A stretch of DNA of 64,000 bases, taken from assembly GCF_030687575.1 (NCBI RefSeq), contig NZ_CP117439.1:4331501-4395500 (forward strand), written 5' to 3'. The position numbers and the translations under genes were made by a program. The notes below the pieces were generated by a model. That model was given only the letters and a program-made list of their open reading frames with translations, was not told the DNA's origin and ran no database searches. How positions within the stretch are numbered: the stretch's first letter is position 1; each line of letters opens with the position of its first letter. This DNA is from Pseudomonas sp. FP2309 (GTDB lineage: Bacteria > Pseudomonadota > Gammaproteobacteria > Pseudomonadales > Pseudomonadaceae). This document shows positions 44,478 through 53,023 of the stretch, one piece after another.

Positions 44478-45720
44478 AACGCCCAGCGCCTAACGCGCTG
44501 GCCATACTCGGCGCCAGAGGCAGTGCAGGCAGCACCACCGCTTGCCAGGCATGGTACAGGTCCGGCTTGCCACCCCAGATGCTGCTGCTGGGCTGGTTAT
44601 GCGGGCTGAGTTCGTGGTGCCAGCTGCCATTGAGCCGGTCGATGAAATGGCTGTCGCAGAACTCCCAGAACCGCCGGTACCAGGTTTCGTAATGCAACTC
44701 TCCGGTACGTTTGAGCAAAGCCTGGGCCGCCGCGCTCGCTTCGGCGTGGGTCCAGTGCAATCGCTCGCGCACTACCGGGCGGTGGTTCCAGTCCAGCGTA
44801 TAGACAATGCCGGGCGCACCATCCACGGCCCAGGCGTATTCGCAGGCACTGGCGAACAGACCTTTGGCGTCGCTCAGCAGCCAGTCCGGCGTGACCAGCC
44901 CGGCTTGCAGGCGCGCGGCCTCCAGGTGCAGCACCAGTCGCGCCCATTCAAAGCCGTGGCCGGGGGTGATGCCGTAAGGGCGGAAGCCGTCGGCGGGGTT
45001 GTCTGCGTTGTAATCGAGCAAGGGTTGCCACTGGGTATCGAAATGCTCAATGACCATGAATTGATGGGCGGCGGCATGGCTGTGAATCACCCGCTCGACA
45101 ATGCGCAGCGCACGGTCCAGCCAGCGGGTGTCACCGGTGACATCCGCCAGGGCCAAAAAGGCTTCGGTGGCGTGCATGTTGCTGTTGGCACCGCGATAGG
45201 CTTCAACGCCGCTCCAGTCCCTGGCAAAGGACTCGAGCATCACGCCCTCCTCCTCGCTCCAAAAGAACTGGTCGATGATATGGACGGCGTCATTGAGCAA
45301 GGTGTGCGCACCGGGCGCACCCGCGACCACGGCAGAGCTGGCGGCCAGGGCGACGAAGGCATGCAGGTAGGCGGCTTTGCCGGTGTTGCCATCCAGCGCA
45401 CGAGGCGTGGAAAACCAGCCACCGTGCTCAGTGTCGCGCAGAGGCCCGCTGAGAGCCGCAACACCGTGTTCGACCAATGCGGCATACCCCGGCAACCCCA
45501 TGGCATGGGCCATGGCGAAGCTGTGGGTCATGCGTGCGGTGTTCATGGTTTCGGCGTGGGCATCGGCCGGGAGATGGCCCTTGTCATCCAGGTTGCCAAA
45601 ACCGTCAGGCATACGGGAGGCCTTGGCGAATGACAGCAGGCGCTGGCCTTCGGCGGCGAGCCAGGCGTAATGGGCAGGCGCGTTCAGCCAACTGCTGGCA
45701 GGCAGTGGAGGCGTGGTCAT
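44461..45720 (-). CDS. AGE-family sugar epimerase/isomerase
   Basis: A 419-aa (alpha/alpha)6-barrel protein of the N-acylglucosamine 2-epimerase family. Catalytic-type histidines are in ARMTHSFAMAHAMG, ANSNMHATEAFLALADVTGD, GITPGHGFEWARL and NGSWHHELSP. The family interconverts mannose and fructose or glucose. Its place directly upstream of gtsABCD (104-bp gap, same strand) suggests that it converts a second sugar imported by the same system. It has its own operator and A-rich motif. The gltR-gltS pair often found here in other Pseudomonas is absent. Confidence 0.88.
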   Translation of the reverse strand: MTTPPLPASSWLNAPAHYAWLAAEGQRLLSFAKASRMPDGFGNLDDKGHLPADAHAETMNTARMTHSFAMAHAMGLPGYAALVEHGVAALSGPLRDTEHGGWFSTPRALDGNTGKAAYLHAFVALAASSAVVAGAPGAHTLLNDAVHIIDQFFWSEEEGVMLESFARDWSGVEAYRGANSNMHATEAFLALADVTGDTRWLDRALRIVERVIHSHAAAHQFMVIEHFDTQWQPLLDYNADNPADGFRPYGITPGHGFEWARLVLHLEAARLQAGLVTPDWLLSDAKGLFASACEYAWAVDGAPGIVYTLDWNHRPVVRERLHWTHAEASAAAQALLKRTGELHYETWYRRFWEFCDSHFIDRLNGSWHHELSPHNQPSSSIWGGKPDLYHAWQAVVLPALPLAPSMASALGAGRYVTNW

Positions 45721-45729
45721 GGGTGGCCC

Positions 45730-45737
45730 TTATTGTT
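45730..45737 (-). promoter_or_regulatory. A-rich Hfq/Crc-type motif before the AGE gene
   Basis: The minus strand reads AACAATAA, an AANAANAA match ten to seventeen bases before the ATG, next to AAGGG. Confidence 0.5.
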
Positions 45738-45798
45738 TTTTGTGGGATGACCGGAGTCTAAACAAGGGCGTGCGCGGGGCATGTAACGAAGGGGATCG

Positions 45799-45824
45799 GA
45801 AATGTCACCGGGCGGTGACATTTC
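45799..45824. promoter_or_regulatory. Shared sugar-operon operator upstream of the AGE gene
   Basis: GAAATGTCACC-GGGC-GGTGACATTTC is a perfect 11-bp inverted repeat. Its inner 20 bases, ATGTCACCGGGCGGTGACAT, have the same arms and length as the site before gtsA. It lies 79-104 bases before the AGE start and just after the stop of the gene at 45838, so it could also act as a hairpin for that transcript. Confidence 0.6.
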
Positions 45825-45837
45825 TCCAGGGCACGCG

Positions 45838-46683
45838 TTACTGACCGGGCGTCGGGCTCTTGGCGGACGTATTGAGCTGCTGCTGCAGGTTTTGTACCTG
45901 GCTCTGCAAGGTGGTGATATTGCGGGTGGTCTGGATGCGGAACACGTCAAACTCTTTGTTGGTCGGCGCATCGCTGTTGGCCGGCTGGCTGTCCTGGGCG
46001 CTTTTGAGAACGACAAGGTCCTGCTCAAGGCGGGCAATCGCAGCGCTCGGGTTACCTTGTTTTTTCAGGGCGGCCACGTCGGCAGCCAATTCCTTGATCT
46101 CGGTATCGCGCTTACCGCCGTCGCCTTGCGCCGCCTTGAGGCTGGCAACGGCATCGGTCAAGGCTTGTACCTGGCCTTGCAGCTTGCTGTTGGCGGTGGA
46201 GAGTTCCGTGGTGCTGGCGGTCATTTGCGCCAAACGTTTATCCAGCTCTGTGGCCTGGCCGGCTACCCCGAGCTGCTGCTTGCCCTGCTCCAGCAGTTGG
46301 CTTTCCAGTTGCTTGATCTGCAGTTTCAGCGCCTCGCTGCCATTGTTTACGCTGGCCTCGCTGGCGACGACCTTGCCGGAAATGTCCTGCAGGCGCCCCG
46401 CCGCTTCTTCGCTGATGCGCGCGAAGCTTTCCTGGGTGGCGACCAATTGCTGGCCCATCAATGAGATCTGCTGGAAGCTCCACCAGGCCAAACCGGCAAA
46501 GGCGATCAGCAGTGCGCCGATCAGCGCCCACAACGGGCCGGTGCTGGCGCCCTTGACCTTGACCACGGGCGTGGTGCGCGAACGCACCGAGGTGGCCGGT
46601 GAAGGTTCGAAATCATCGTCATCCCCGAGATCGGCCCGCAGGCTGGGAACGTTGTCGAAGTCGTCGTTAGCATCGTTACGCAT
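45838..46683 (-). CDS. Membrane-anchored coiled-coil protein
   Basis: A 281-aa protein. Residues 1-47 are acidic then basic, a single membrane segment (PLWALIGALLIAFAGLAWWSF, about 50-70) follows, and the rest is a long Ala/Gln/Lys heptad coiled coil to the end. The orientation is probably N-in with the coiled coil in the periplasm. Homologues in Pseudomonas are often mislabelled ATPase, but no nucleotide-binding motif is present. Function unknown. Confidence 0.75.
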   Translation of the reverse strand: MRNDANDDFDNVPSLRADLGDDDDFEPSPATSVRSRTTPVVKVKGASTGPLWALIGALLIAFAGLAWWSFQQISLMGQQLVATQESFARISEEAAGRLQDISGKVVASEASVNNGSEALKLQIKQLESQLLEQGKQQLGVAGQATELDKRLAQMTASTTELSTANSKLQGQVQALTDAVASLKAAQGDGGKRDTEIKELAADVAALKKQGNPSAAIARLEQDLVVLKSAQDSQPANSDAPTNKEFDVFRIQTTRNITTLQSQVQNLQQQLNTSAKSPTPGQ

Positions 46684-46810
46684 GAATCAACCCTGAATCG
46701 CTGAAGTGGCTGGCGGGAACGCCGAGCGACGGGAGTATAAACCGCTGCCCCGACGCACTGATCGACCGGGAACCCTGAATTCGGTTCCCGATGTGTTGCC
46801 TGGTGTGACC

Positions 46811-47809
46811 TTAGTTGCCCCCCGGATCCTGGGCTTTCCACCAACTGCAGAACTCGTCGAGGGCGGCCCATAGGCTGACCTTGGGCGCGTAATCCAGATA
46901 ATGCCTGGCCCGGCTGATGTCGAGGGTGAAATCTTTGTTCATCACTTGCATGCCCAGGCGCGAGAGCGCGGGCTCCGGTCGTCCGGGCCACAGCGCACAG
47001 CATGCTTCGTTCAGCGCCGCCACGCTGTAGGACAAACCGTAGGACCGATAACGGGTCACCTGAGGCAACTGCATTTGGCGCATCACGTAGTTCACCACAT
47101 CCCACACCGGCACCGGCGTGCCGTTGCTGATGTTGTAGGCCCTGCCCAACGCAGAGCCGGGGGCCAGCAAACTGCTGAGCAGCGCTTCGTTAAGATTGTG
47201 GATGCTGGTGAAGTCGACCTTGTTCAGGCCGTCACCGACGATCGCCAGGCGGTTCTTGCGCTGCATGTTAAGCAGGCGCGGGAAGATGCTCGTATCGCCG
47301 GCACCGGTGACGAACCGCGGGCGCAGGGCCAGCACTTCAAGACCGAACTCCTGGGCGCCGAATACCTTTTGCTCGGCCAGGTATTTGGTGGCGGCATAGG
47401 GGTGCTTGAAGCGCTTGGGCACTTGCTCTTCGGTCAGGCCCAAATGATCGCGGCCATCGAAGTAGATCGACGGCGAGGACAGGTGCACCAGTCGCCCGAC
47501 GTGCTGCTTCAAGCAGGCCTCAACCACGTTTTCGGTAAGCTGCACGTTGCCCTGGTAGAAGTCCTGGTAACGCCCCCACAGCCCGACGGCGCCGGCGCAG
47601 TGCACCACGGCTTCAACGTCGCGGCACAGGTCACGCACCAGGTCGGCATCATTCAGATCGCCCGGGATAAACTCGGCACCGCGCCTGACCAAGTGCTCCA
47701 CGCCTTCGGCGCGACGCCCGTTGACCCGCACGTCCAAGCCCTGCTCCAGGGCGAAACGCGCAAAGCGCCCGCCGATGAAGCCGCTTGCGCCGGTGACCAG
47801 AATTTTCAT
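46811..47809 (-). CDS. NAD-dependent epimerase/dehydratase family protein
   Basis: A 332-aa extended SDR. It has the NAD-binding VTGASGFIGGRFARFAL (about 5-21), the catalytic Ser (LSSPSIYFDG) and the Tyr-Lys pair HPYAATKYLAE. The pattern resembles 3-beta-hydroxysteroid dehydrogenase-like proteins rather than sugar-nucleotide epimerases. The substrate is unknown. The ATG at 47809 has TAGGAGG eight to fourteen bases upstream. Confidence 0.88.
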   Translation of the reverse strand: MKILVTGASGFIGGRFARFALEQGLDVRVNGRRAEGVEHLVRRGAEFIPGDLNDADLVRDLCRDVEAVVHCAGAVGLWGRYQDFYQGNVQLTENVVEACLKQHVGRLVHLSSPSIYFDGRDHLGLTEEQVPKRFKHPYAATKYLAEQKVFGAQEFGLEVLALRPRFVTGAGDTSIFPRLLNMQRKNRLAIVGDGLNKVDFTSIHNLNEALLSSLLAPGSALGRAYNISNGTPVPVWDVVNYVMRQMQLPQVTRYRSYGLSYSVAALNEACCALWPGRPEPALSRLGMQVMNKDFTLDISRARHYLDYAPKVSLWAALDEFCSWWKAQDPGGN

Positions 47810-47846
47810 GGAGCCTCCTACGGATGCAGTTGCGAGCGCCAAACTT

Positions 47847-47907
47847 CAAGCTGCAAGCTGCAAGTTAAAAACGGTGCGCAAGCTTTTCGCTTGCAGGCTG
47901 CAGCTTG
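47847..47907. repeat. Long hairpin of the GCTGCAAGCT repeat family
   Basis: CAAGCTGCAAGCTGCAAG (47847-47864) and CTTGCAGGCTGCAGCTTG (47890-47907) pair at 16 of 18 positions with a 25-nt loop. The core word resembles the gtsA-gtsB hairpin, so both probably belong to one dispersed repeat family. Confidence 0.65.
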
Positions 47908-47914
47908 ACGCCCG

Positions 47915-48811
47915 TCACGGCTGATAGGGCACCAACCACTGACCGCACACCTGGGCCAGATGGTCAGTCAACAAGCCCAACAGTTGTCCGCCATTGCGCC
48001 AATGATGCCAGTACAACGGCACATCGATCGGCTTATCTGGCAGCAACTCCACCAGCACACCTTTTTCAAGCTGATCGCGCACCTGCAGTTCGGGCACCAG
48101 CCCCCACCCAAGCCCGGCTTCTGTCAGACGGATAAAACCTTCAGACGACGGGCACAGGTGATGCTCGAAACCTCCCTCCACCCCCAGGGAGGCCAGGTAA
48201 CGGTGCTGCAGGAAATCATCGGGGCCAAACACCAGCGCCGGCGTGCGCGCCAGTTGGTCGGCACGCACGCCCTGGGGGAAGTGCCGGGCAATAAACGCCG
48301 GGCTGGCCAGCGCACGGTAGCGCATGGCGCCGAGCAACAGGCTGCGCGCCCCGGCCACCGGGCGTTCGCTGGCGCAGATGCAGGCGGCCACTTCGCCGGC
48401 GCGCATGCGCTTGAGACCTACGGTCTGGTCCTCAACCACCAGGTCGAGCAGCAAATGCTGCTCGGCACAAAAATCGCTGACGGCCTCGGCCCACCATGTC
48501 GCCAGGCTGTCGGCATTCAACGCGATGCGCAGACGTTCGGGCATGCCTTCTTCGTCCAGCGCCGGCACCTGGCCTTGCAGGTCGCGCTCCAGCAACCGCA
48601 CCTGCTGCACGTGGTTAAGCAGGCGCCGGCCGATATCGGTGGGCGTCGGCGGTGTGGCCCGCACCAGCACCGGCTGGCCGATGCGTGCCTCGAGCAGTTT
48701 GATGCGTTGGGAGATCGCCGACTGTGACAGCCCCAGCACCTGGGCGCCACGTTCGAAGCCGGCCTGTTCCACCACCGCCGCCAGGGCGGAAAGCAATTTA
48801 TAGTCGAACAT
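47915..48811 (-). CDS. argP: LysR-family regulator ArgP
   Basis: A 298-aa LysR protein beginning MFDYKLLSALAAVVEQAGFERGAQVLGLSQSAISQRIKLLEARIGQPVLVR, which closely matches ArgP/IciA. In E. coli ArgP activates argO in response to arginine and lysine. The divergent argO homologue starts 91 bp away, and P. aeruginosa has the same gene order next to sodB. The effector domain is complete. Confidence 0.93.
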   Translation of the reverse strand: MFDYKLLSALAAVVEQAGFERGAQVLGLSQSAISQRIKLLEARIGQPVLVRATPPTPTDIGRRLLNHVQQVRLLERDLQGQVPALDEEGMPERLRIALNADSLATWWAEAVSDFCAEQHLLLDLVVEDQTVGLKRMRAGEVAACICASERPVAGARSLLLGAMRYRALASPAFIARHFPQGVRADQLARTPALVFGPDDFLQHRYLASLGVEGGFEHHLCPSSEGFIRLTEAGLGWGLVPELQVRDQLEKGVLVELLPDKPIDVPLYWHHWRNGGQLLGLLTDHLAQVCGQWLVPYQP

Positions 48812-48902
48812 CAGTTTCTCTAATGAGCGATCAGCAATATTGGTTTTTCTTATACCGCGTCGAGCCCGAGAATGACCAGCATCGTTGAGAGGAACTTTAC
48901 CT

Positions 48903-49505
48903 ATGTGGCAAAGCTATATGAACGGACTGCTGGTGGCCCTGGGGCTGATCATGGCGATCGGCACGCAAAACGCCTTCGTCCTGGCCCAGAGCCTGCGCCG
49001 TGAACACCACCTGCCGGTGGCGGCGCTGTGTGTGGTCTGCGATGCGTTGTTGGTGGCGGCCGGGGTATTCGGCCTGGCGACCGTGCTGGCGCAGAGTCCG
49101 ATATTACTGGCGGTCGCGCGTTGGGGCGGCGCCGCGTTCCTGTTGTGGTATGGCGCGTGTGCGTTGCGCAGGGCCTGCTCGAAACAGAGCCTGGACCAGG
49201 GCGACAGCCTCAAGAGCCGCTCCTTGCGCGCGGTATTGCTCAGCGCCCTGGCGGTAACCCTGCTCAATCCCCACGTTTACTTGGATACCGTGCTGCTGAT
49301 CGGCTCGCTGGGGGCGCAACAGACCGAACCCGGCGCCTACGTGGCCGGTGCCGCCAGCGCGTCATTTCTGTGGTTCGCCACCCTGGCGCTCGGCGCGGCA
49401 TGGCTCGCGCCGTGGCTGGCACGCCCGGCGACCTGGCGCCTGCTGGACCTGCTGGTGGCAGTGATGATGTTCAGCGTGGCCTATCAATTAATAAGCGCAT
49501 CGTGA
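48903..49505 (+). CDS. argO: LysE/ArgO-family amino-acid exporter
   Basis: A 200-aa inner-membrane protein with five or six membrane segments. It has the family start GLLVALGLIMAIGTQNAFVLAQSLRREH and the LNPHVYLDTVLLIGSLG motif. It exports basic amino acids such as arginine or lysine analogues and should be activated by ArgP. GAGAGGAAC precedes the ATG at 48903. Confidence 0.92.
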   Translation: MWQSYMNGLLVALGLIMAIGTQNAFVLAQSLRREHHLPVAALCVVCDALLVAAGVFGLATVLAQSPILLAVARWGGAAFLLWYGACALRRACSKQSLDQGDSLKSRSLRAVLLSALAVTLLNPHVYLDTVLLIGSLGAQQTEPGAYVAGAASASFLWFATLALGAAWLAPWLARPATWRLLDLLVAVMMFSVAYQLISAS

Positions 49506-49552
49506 AGTTATTCCAAAAGGCTCTGGAACCTCTATCCCACACAGTTGTTGCG

Positions 49553-49581
49553 TGGTTTTGCCGCACCCCCGGTGCTATGAT
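49553..49581 (+). promoter_or_regulatory. Putative sodB promoter
   Basis: TGGTTT (49553-49558) and TATGAT (49576-49581) are 17 bases apart, about 100 bases before the sodB start. The -10 is good and the -35 is weak. The leader in between could be a target for iron-responsive small RNA, as known for sodB in other bacteria. Confidence 0.45.
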
Positions 49582-49682
49582 CCTGCCCCTGCGCCGCAAA
49601 GAGTACAAACTCCCCGGCGCTTGTTTGGCCGCCCGTGATCGGCCTTGCGCTCACCGCAACTGACCTGATTAGGAGAATTATC

Positions 49683-50279
49683 ATGGCTTTCGAATTGCCG
49701 CCGCTGCCCTACGCACACGATGCCCTGCAGCCGCACATCTCCAAGGAAACCCTGGAGTACCACCACGACAAGCACCACAACACCTATGTCGTGAACCTGA
49801 ACAACCTGGTGCCAGGCACCGAGTTCGAAGGCAAGACCCTGGAAGAAATCGTCAAGTCTTCTTCGGGCGGCATCTTCAACAACGCCGCTCAGGTCTGGAA
49901 CCACACGTTCTACTGGAACTGCCTGGCGCCAAACGCCGGCGGCCAACCTACCGGCGCGCTGGCTGAAGCCATCAACGCTGCGTTCGGTTCGTTCGACAAG
50001 TTCAAGGAAGAATTCACCAAGACGTCCGTCGGCACCTTCGGTTCCGGTTGGGGCTGGCTGGTGAAAAAGGCTGACGGTTCCCTGGCCCTGGCCAGCACCA
50101 TCGGCGCCGGCAACCCGCTGACCAGCGGCGACACCCCGCTGCTGACCTGCGACGTGTGGGAACACGCTTACTACATCGACTACCGCAACGTGCGTCCGAA
50201 GTATGTGGAAGCGTTCTGGAACCTGGTCAACTGGAAGTTCGTGGCTGAGCAGTTCGAAGGCAAGACCTTCACTGCCTAA
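49683..50279 (+). CDS. sodB: Iron superoxide dismutase
   Basis: A 198-aa cytoplasmic enzyme that dismutates superoxide. The metal ligands are His27, His74, Asp157 and His161 ([28 protein letters not shown]), and Gln70 next to the site marks the iron form rather than manganese. AGGAGAATTATC precedes the ATG. A strong terminator follows. The argP-argO-sodB-bifA order is conserved in Pseudomonas. Confidence 0.97.
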   Translation: MAFELPPLPYAHDALQPHISKETLEYHHDKHHNTYVVNLNNLVPGTEFEGKTLEEIVKSSSGGIFNNAAQVWNHTFYWNCLAPNAGGQPTGALAEAINAAFGSFDKFKEEFTKTSVGTFGSGWGWLVKKADGSLALASTIGAGNPLTSGDTPLLTCDVWEHAYYIDYRNVRPKYVEAFWNLVNWKFVAEQFEGKTFTA

Positions 50280-50298
50280 GCAACCCTTGCAGTAGAGA

Positions 50299-50325
50299 GA
50301 GCCCGGCGATCGCCGGGCTTTTTTG
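50299..50325 (+). terminator. Intrinsic terminator of sodB
   Basis: GCCCGGCGATCGCCGGGC is a perfect palindrome followed by TTTTTTG. Confidence 0.93.
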
Positions 50326-50360
50326 TGGACGCTTAAAAAGGAACGCCATGCGGGAAGTGT

Positions 50361-50389
50361 GGAACTCACCGAAACGAATTCGCCACTCA
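50361..50389 (+). promoter_or_regulatory. hrp box (HrpL/RspL-type ECF sigma promoter)
   Basis: GGAACT, 16 bases, then CCACTCA. This fits the hrp box consensus GGAACC/T-N15/16-CCACNNA used by HrpL in plant-associated Pseudomonas type III secretion. It ends 46 bases before the ATG of the small gene at 50436. An AlgU promoter does not fit because the -10 spacing is wrong. Confidence 0.65.
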
Positions 50390-50435
50390 GACAACGAGAG
50401 AAATACCTCTCTCATTTCAGGCAGGAGAGTGTGCA

Positions 50436-50633
50436 ATGGATCCGTTATCGATGGGTATGTCGGCGGTGTCATCAGTGATGCCAATCGTCGGTCAAGGCAT
50501 GGATTTGCTGGGCAAAGGCATGGATTTGCTCGGAAAGCTGGTAGACGCAAAAAGCGCGAACGCAAGCCAGGACCAAGGCAAAATCGGCGCAGATACGCAC
50601 CAGAGCAACGCTGTTCAGATCAATTTCAACTGA
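50436..50633 (+). CDS. Small protein under an hrp-type promoter
   Basis: A 65-aa protein with GCAGGAG before the ATG. It starts MDPLSMGMSAVSSVMPIVGQGMDLLGKGMDLLGKLVD. An amphipathic Gly/Met/Leu stretch holds a tandem GMDLLGK repeat, and a polar tail is rich in Asn, Gln and Ser. It has no Cys, signal peptide or clear membrane segment. Glycine-rich, cysteine-free, Ser/Asn/Gln-rich composition is usual for proteins secreted by type III systems, such as harpins and pilins. That is only inference, since no type III genes are in the window. Confidence 0.65.
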   Translation: MDPLSMGMSAVSSVMPIVGQGMDLLGKGMDLLGKLVDAKSANASQDQGKIGADTHQSNAVQINFN

Positions 50634-50656
50634 TAAAACCGTCGCGTGCCGTACCA

Positions 50657-50684
50657 GAGAGCGGCGGATTTTATCCGCCCTCTT
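50657..50684 (+). terminator. Hairpin after the hrp-box gene
   Basis: GGCGGAT-TTT-ATCCGCC with flanking AGAG/CTCT forms a strong stem 30 bp after the stop. The T-tract is weak. Confidence 0.5.
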
Positions 50685-50809
50685 CCTGCCCCGCCTTCAT
50701 TCGCCCGCTTCCCGCCGCTCACGCCCCAATGTTCCTTTGACGGCCGCCATCAGATTGCCAATACTCATGGCATATTGAAGGCCACCCGCATGAGACAAGG
50801 AATGCCCCT

Positions 50810-52861
50810 TTGAAGCTGGAACTCAAAAACAGCTTGTCGGTGAAGTTGCTACGGGTTGTGCTGCTGTCTGCATTGATCGTGGGCGTGGCGCTGAGCGTGG
50901 CGCAGATCGTCTTCGACGCCTACAAGACACGCCAGGCCGTGAACGGCGATGCCCAACGCATCCTCGACATGTTCCGCGACCCCTCGACCCAAGCCGTCTA
51001 CAGCCTGGACCGAGAGATGGGTATGCAGGTGATCGAAGGCCTGTTTCAGGACGAGGCCGTGCGCATGGCCTCCATCGGCCATCCCAACGAAACCATGCTG
51101 GCGGAAAAAAGCCGCGCCTTGCAGCACTCCCCCAGCCGTTGGTTGACCGACCTGATACTTGGCAAAGAGCGCACATTCACCACTGCACTGGTTGGCAAAG
51201 GCCCCTACAGCGAATATTACGGCGATTTGAGTATCACCCTCGACACCTCCACCTACGGCCAGGGCTTTATTGTCAGCTCGGTGATCATCTTTATCTCCGG
51301 GGTATTACGCGCGCTGGCCATGGGCCTGGTGCTGTACCTGGTGTATCACTGGCTGCTGACCAAGCCGTTGTCGCGGATAATCGAGCACCTGACCTCGATC
51401 AATCCGGACCGGCCCAGCGAGCATAAGATTCCGCAACTCAAGGGCCACGAGCGCAACGAGTTGGGGCTGTGGATCAACACCGCGAACCAATTGCTCGAGT
51501 CCATCGAACGCAATACCCACCTGCGCCACGAAGCCGAAAGCAGCCTGCTGCGCATGGCGCAGTACGATTTCCTGACGGGCCTGCCCAACCGCCAGAAGCT
51601 GCAGGAGCAACTGGACAAGATCCTGATCGACGCCGGCCGGCGCCAGCGCCGCGTGGCGGTGTTGTGCGTGGGGCTGGATGACTTCAAAAGCGTCAACGAG
51701 CAGTTTACCTACCAGGCCGGCGACAAATTGTTGCTGGCCCTGGCCGATCGCCTGCGTGCCCACAGCGGCCGCCTCGGCACCCTCGCACGGCTGGGCGGCG
51801 ACCAGTTCGCCCTGGTGCAAGCCGACATCGACCAGCCTTACGAAGCCGCCGAACTGGCGCAAAGTATCCTGGATGACCTCGAAGCGGAGTTCGCCCTCGA
51901 CCACGAGCAGATCCGCCTGCGCGCAACCATTGGCATCACCCTGTTCCCGGAAGACGGCGACAGCACCGAAAAGCTGCTGCAAAAAGCCGAACAGACCATG
52001 ACCCTGGCCAAGAGCCGTTCGCGCAACCGCTATCAGTTCTATATCGCCAGCGTCGACAGCGAAATGCGCCGCCGCCGCGAGCTGGAAAAAGACCTGCGCG
52101 ACGCCTTGAGCCGCGACCAGTTTCATTTGGTGTACCAGCCGCAGATCAGCTACCGCGACCAGCACGTGGTGGGGGTGGAGGCGCTGATTCGCTGGGAGCA
52201 CCCGGAACACGGGCTGGTTCCGCCGGACCTGTTTATCCCGCTGGCCGAGCAGAACGGCACGATCATTCCGATTGGCGAGTGGGTGCTGGACCAGGCCTGC
52301 CGGCAACTGCGCGAATGGCACGACATGGGCTTCACCGCGCTGCGCATGGCGGTCAACCTGTCCACCGTGCAATTGCACCACACCGAGTTGCCACGGGTGG
52401 TCAATAACCTGATGCAGATCTACCGCCTGCCGCCGCGCAGCCTGGAGCTGGAAGTCACCGAAACCGGCCTGATGGAAGACATCAGCACCGCCGCCCAGCA
52501 CCTGTTGAGCCTGCGCCGCTCCGGCGCGTTGATCGCCATCGATGACTTCGGCACCGGCTATTCATCGCTGAGTTACCTCAAGAGTCTGCCGCTGGACAAG
52601 ATCAAGATCGACAAGAGCTTCGTCCAGGACCTGCTGGACGATGACGACGACGCGACCATCGTGCGCGCGATCATCCAACTGGGCAAAAGCCTGGGCATGC
52701 AGGTGATCGCCGAAGGCGTGGAAACCGCGGAACAGGAGGCTTATATCATCTCCGAGGGCTGCCACGAAGGTCAGGGTTATTACTACAGCAAACCCTTGCA
52801 GGCCAGGGAACTTGCGGCTTTCTTGAAGCAGGCCGAGCGCAACAACGCCGTCATTCTTTGA
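50810..52861 (+). CDS. bifA: Cyclic-di-GMP phosphodiesterase BifA (GGDEF-EAL)
   Basis: A 683-aa inner-membrane protein. It has an N-terminal membrane segment (12-32), a periplasmic region, a second membrane segment near 160-185, a HAMP-like linker, a GGDEF domain and an EAL domain. The GGDEF site is GGDQF (about 329-333), so cyclase activity is unlikely. The EAL site is intact (EALIRW, NLS, DDFGTGYSSL, KIDKSF, EGVET). This GGDQF/EAL layout beside sodB is that of BifA, which lowers c-di-GMP, promoting swarming and limiting biofilm. Translation starts at a TTG, with AAGGA nine bases upstream. Confidence 0.93.
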   Translation: MKLELKNSLSVKLLRVVLLSALIVGVALSVAQIVFDAYKTRQAVNGDAQRILDMFRDPSTQAVYSLDREMGMQVIEGLFQDEAVRMASIGHPNETMLAEKSRALQHSPSRWLTDLILGKERTFTTALVGKGPYSEYYGDLSITLDTSTYGQGFIVSSVIIFISGVLRALAMGLVLYLVYHWLLTKPLSRIIEHLTSINPDRPSEHKIPQLKGHERNELGLWINTANQLLESIERNTHLRHEAESSLLRMAQYDFLTGLPNRQKLQEQLDKILIDAGRRQRRVAVLCVGLDDFKSVNEQFTYQAGDKLLLALADRLRAHSGRLGTLARLGGDQFALVQADIDQPYEAAELAQSILDDLEAEFALDHEQIRLRATIGITLFPEDGDSTEKLLQKAEQTMTLAKSRSRNRYQFYIASVDSEMRRRRELEKDLRDALSRDQFHLVYQPQISYRDQHVVGVEALIRWEHPEHGLVPPDLFIPLAEQNGTIIPIGEWVLDQACRQLREWHDMGFTALRMAVNLSTVQLHHTELPRVVNNLMQIYRLPPRSLELEVTETGLMEDISTAAQHLLSLRRSGALIAIDDFGTGYSSLSYLKSLPLDKIKIDKSFVQDLLDDDDDATIVRAIIQLGKSLGMQVIAEGVETAEQEAYIISEGCHEGQGYYYSKPLQARELAAFLKQAERNNAVIL

Positions 52862-52946
52862 CGGGGCAAACGGGGCGGGTTGTGGCTCGCAGGCTTGCCA
52901 CACACGAGATAGTTGATATTTCCTGCGTATAACCCTTTACACAAAA

Positions 52947-52961
52947 TGCAAATCTTTCGCA
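52947..52961. promoter_or_regulatory. Possible Fur-like palindrome before icmP
   Basis: TGCAAATCTTTCGCA is an imperfect 7-1-7 dyad with partial likeness to the Fur core TGATAAT-N-ATTATCA. It lies 63-77 bases before icmP. Imelysin genes are often iron-controlled. Weak by sequence alone. Confidence 0.3.
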
Positions 52962-53023
52962 TTATGTCGCAGTTTTTGCGCTCCCCCGCGCGCCCTATCA
53001 ACAACCGAAGCAGGATGTTCGCC

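Noticed and set aside
50361..50389. AlgU (sigma-22) promoter reading of the hrp-like box
   Set aside because: GAACT would fit the -35, but a TCTGA-like -10 is 19 bases away, too far; the hrp spacing of 16 with CCACNNA fits better.
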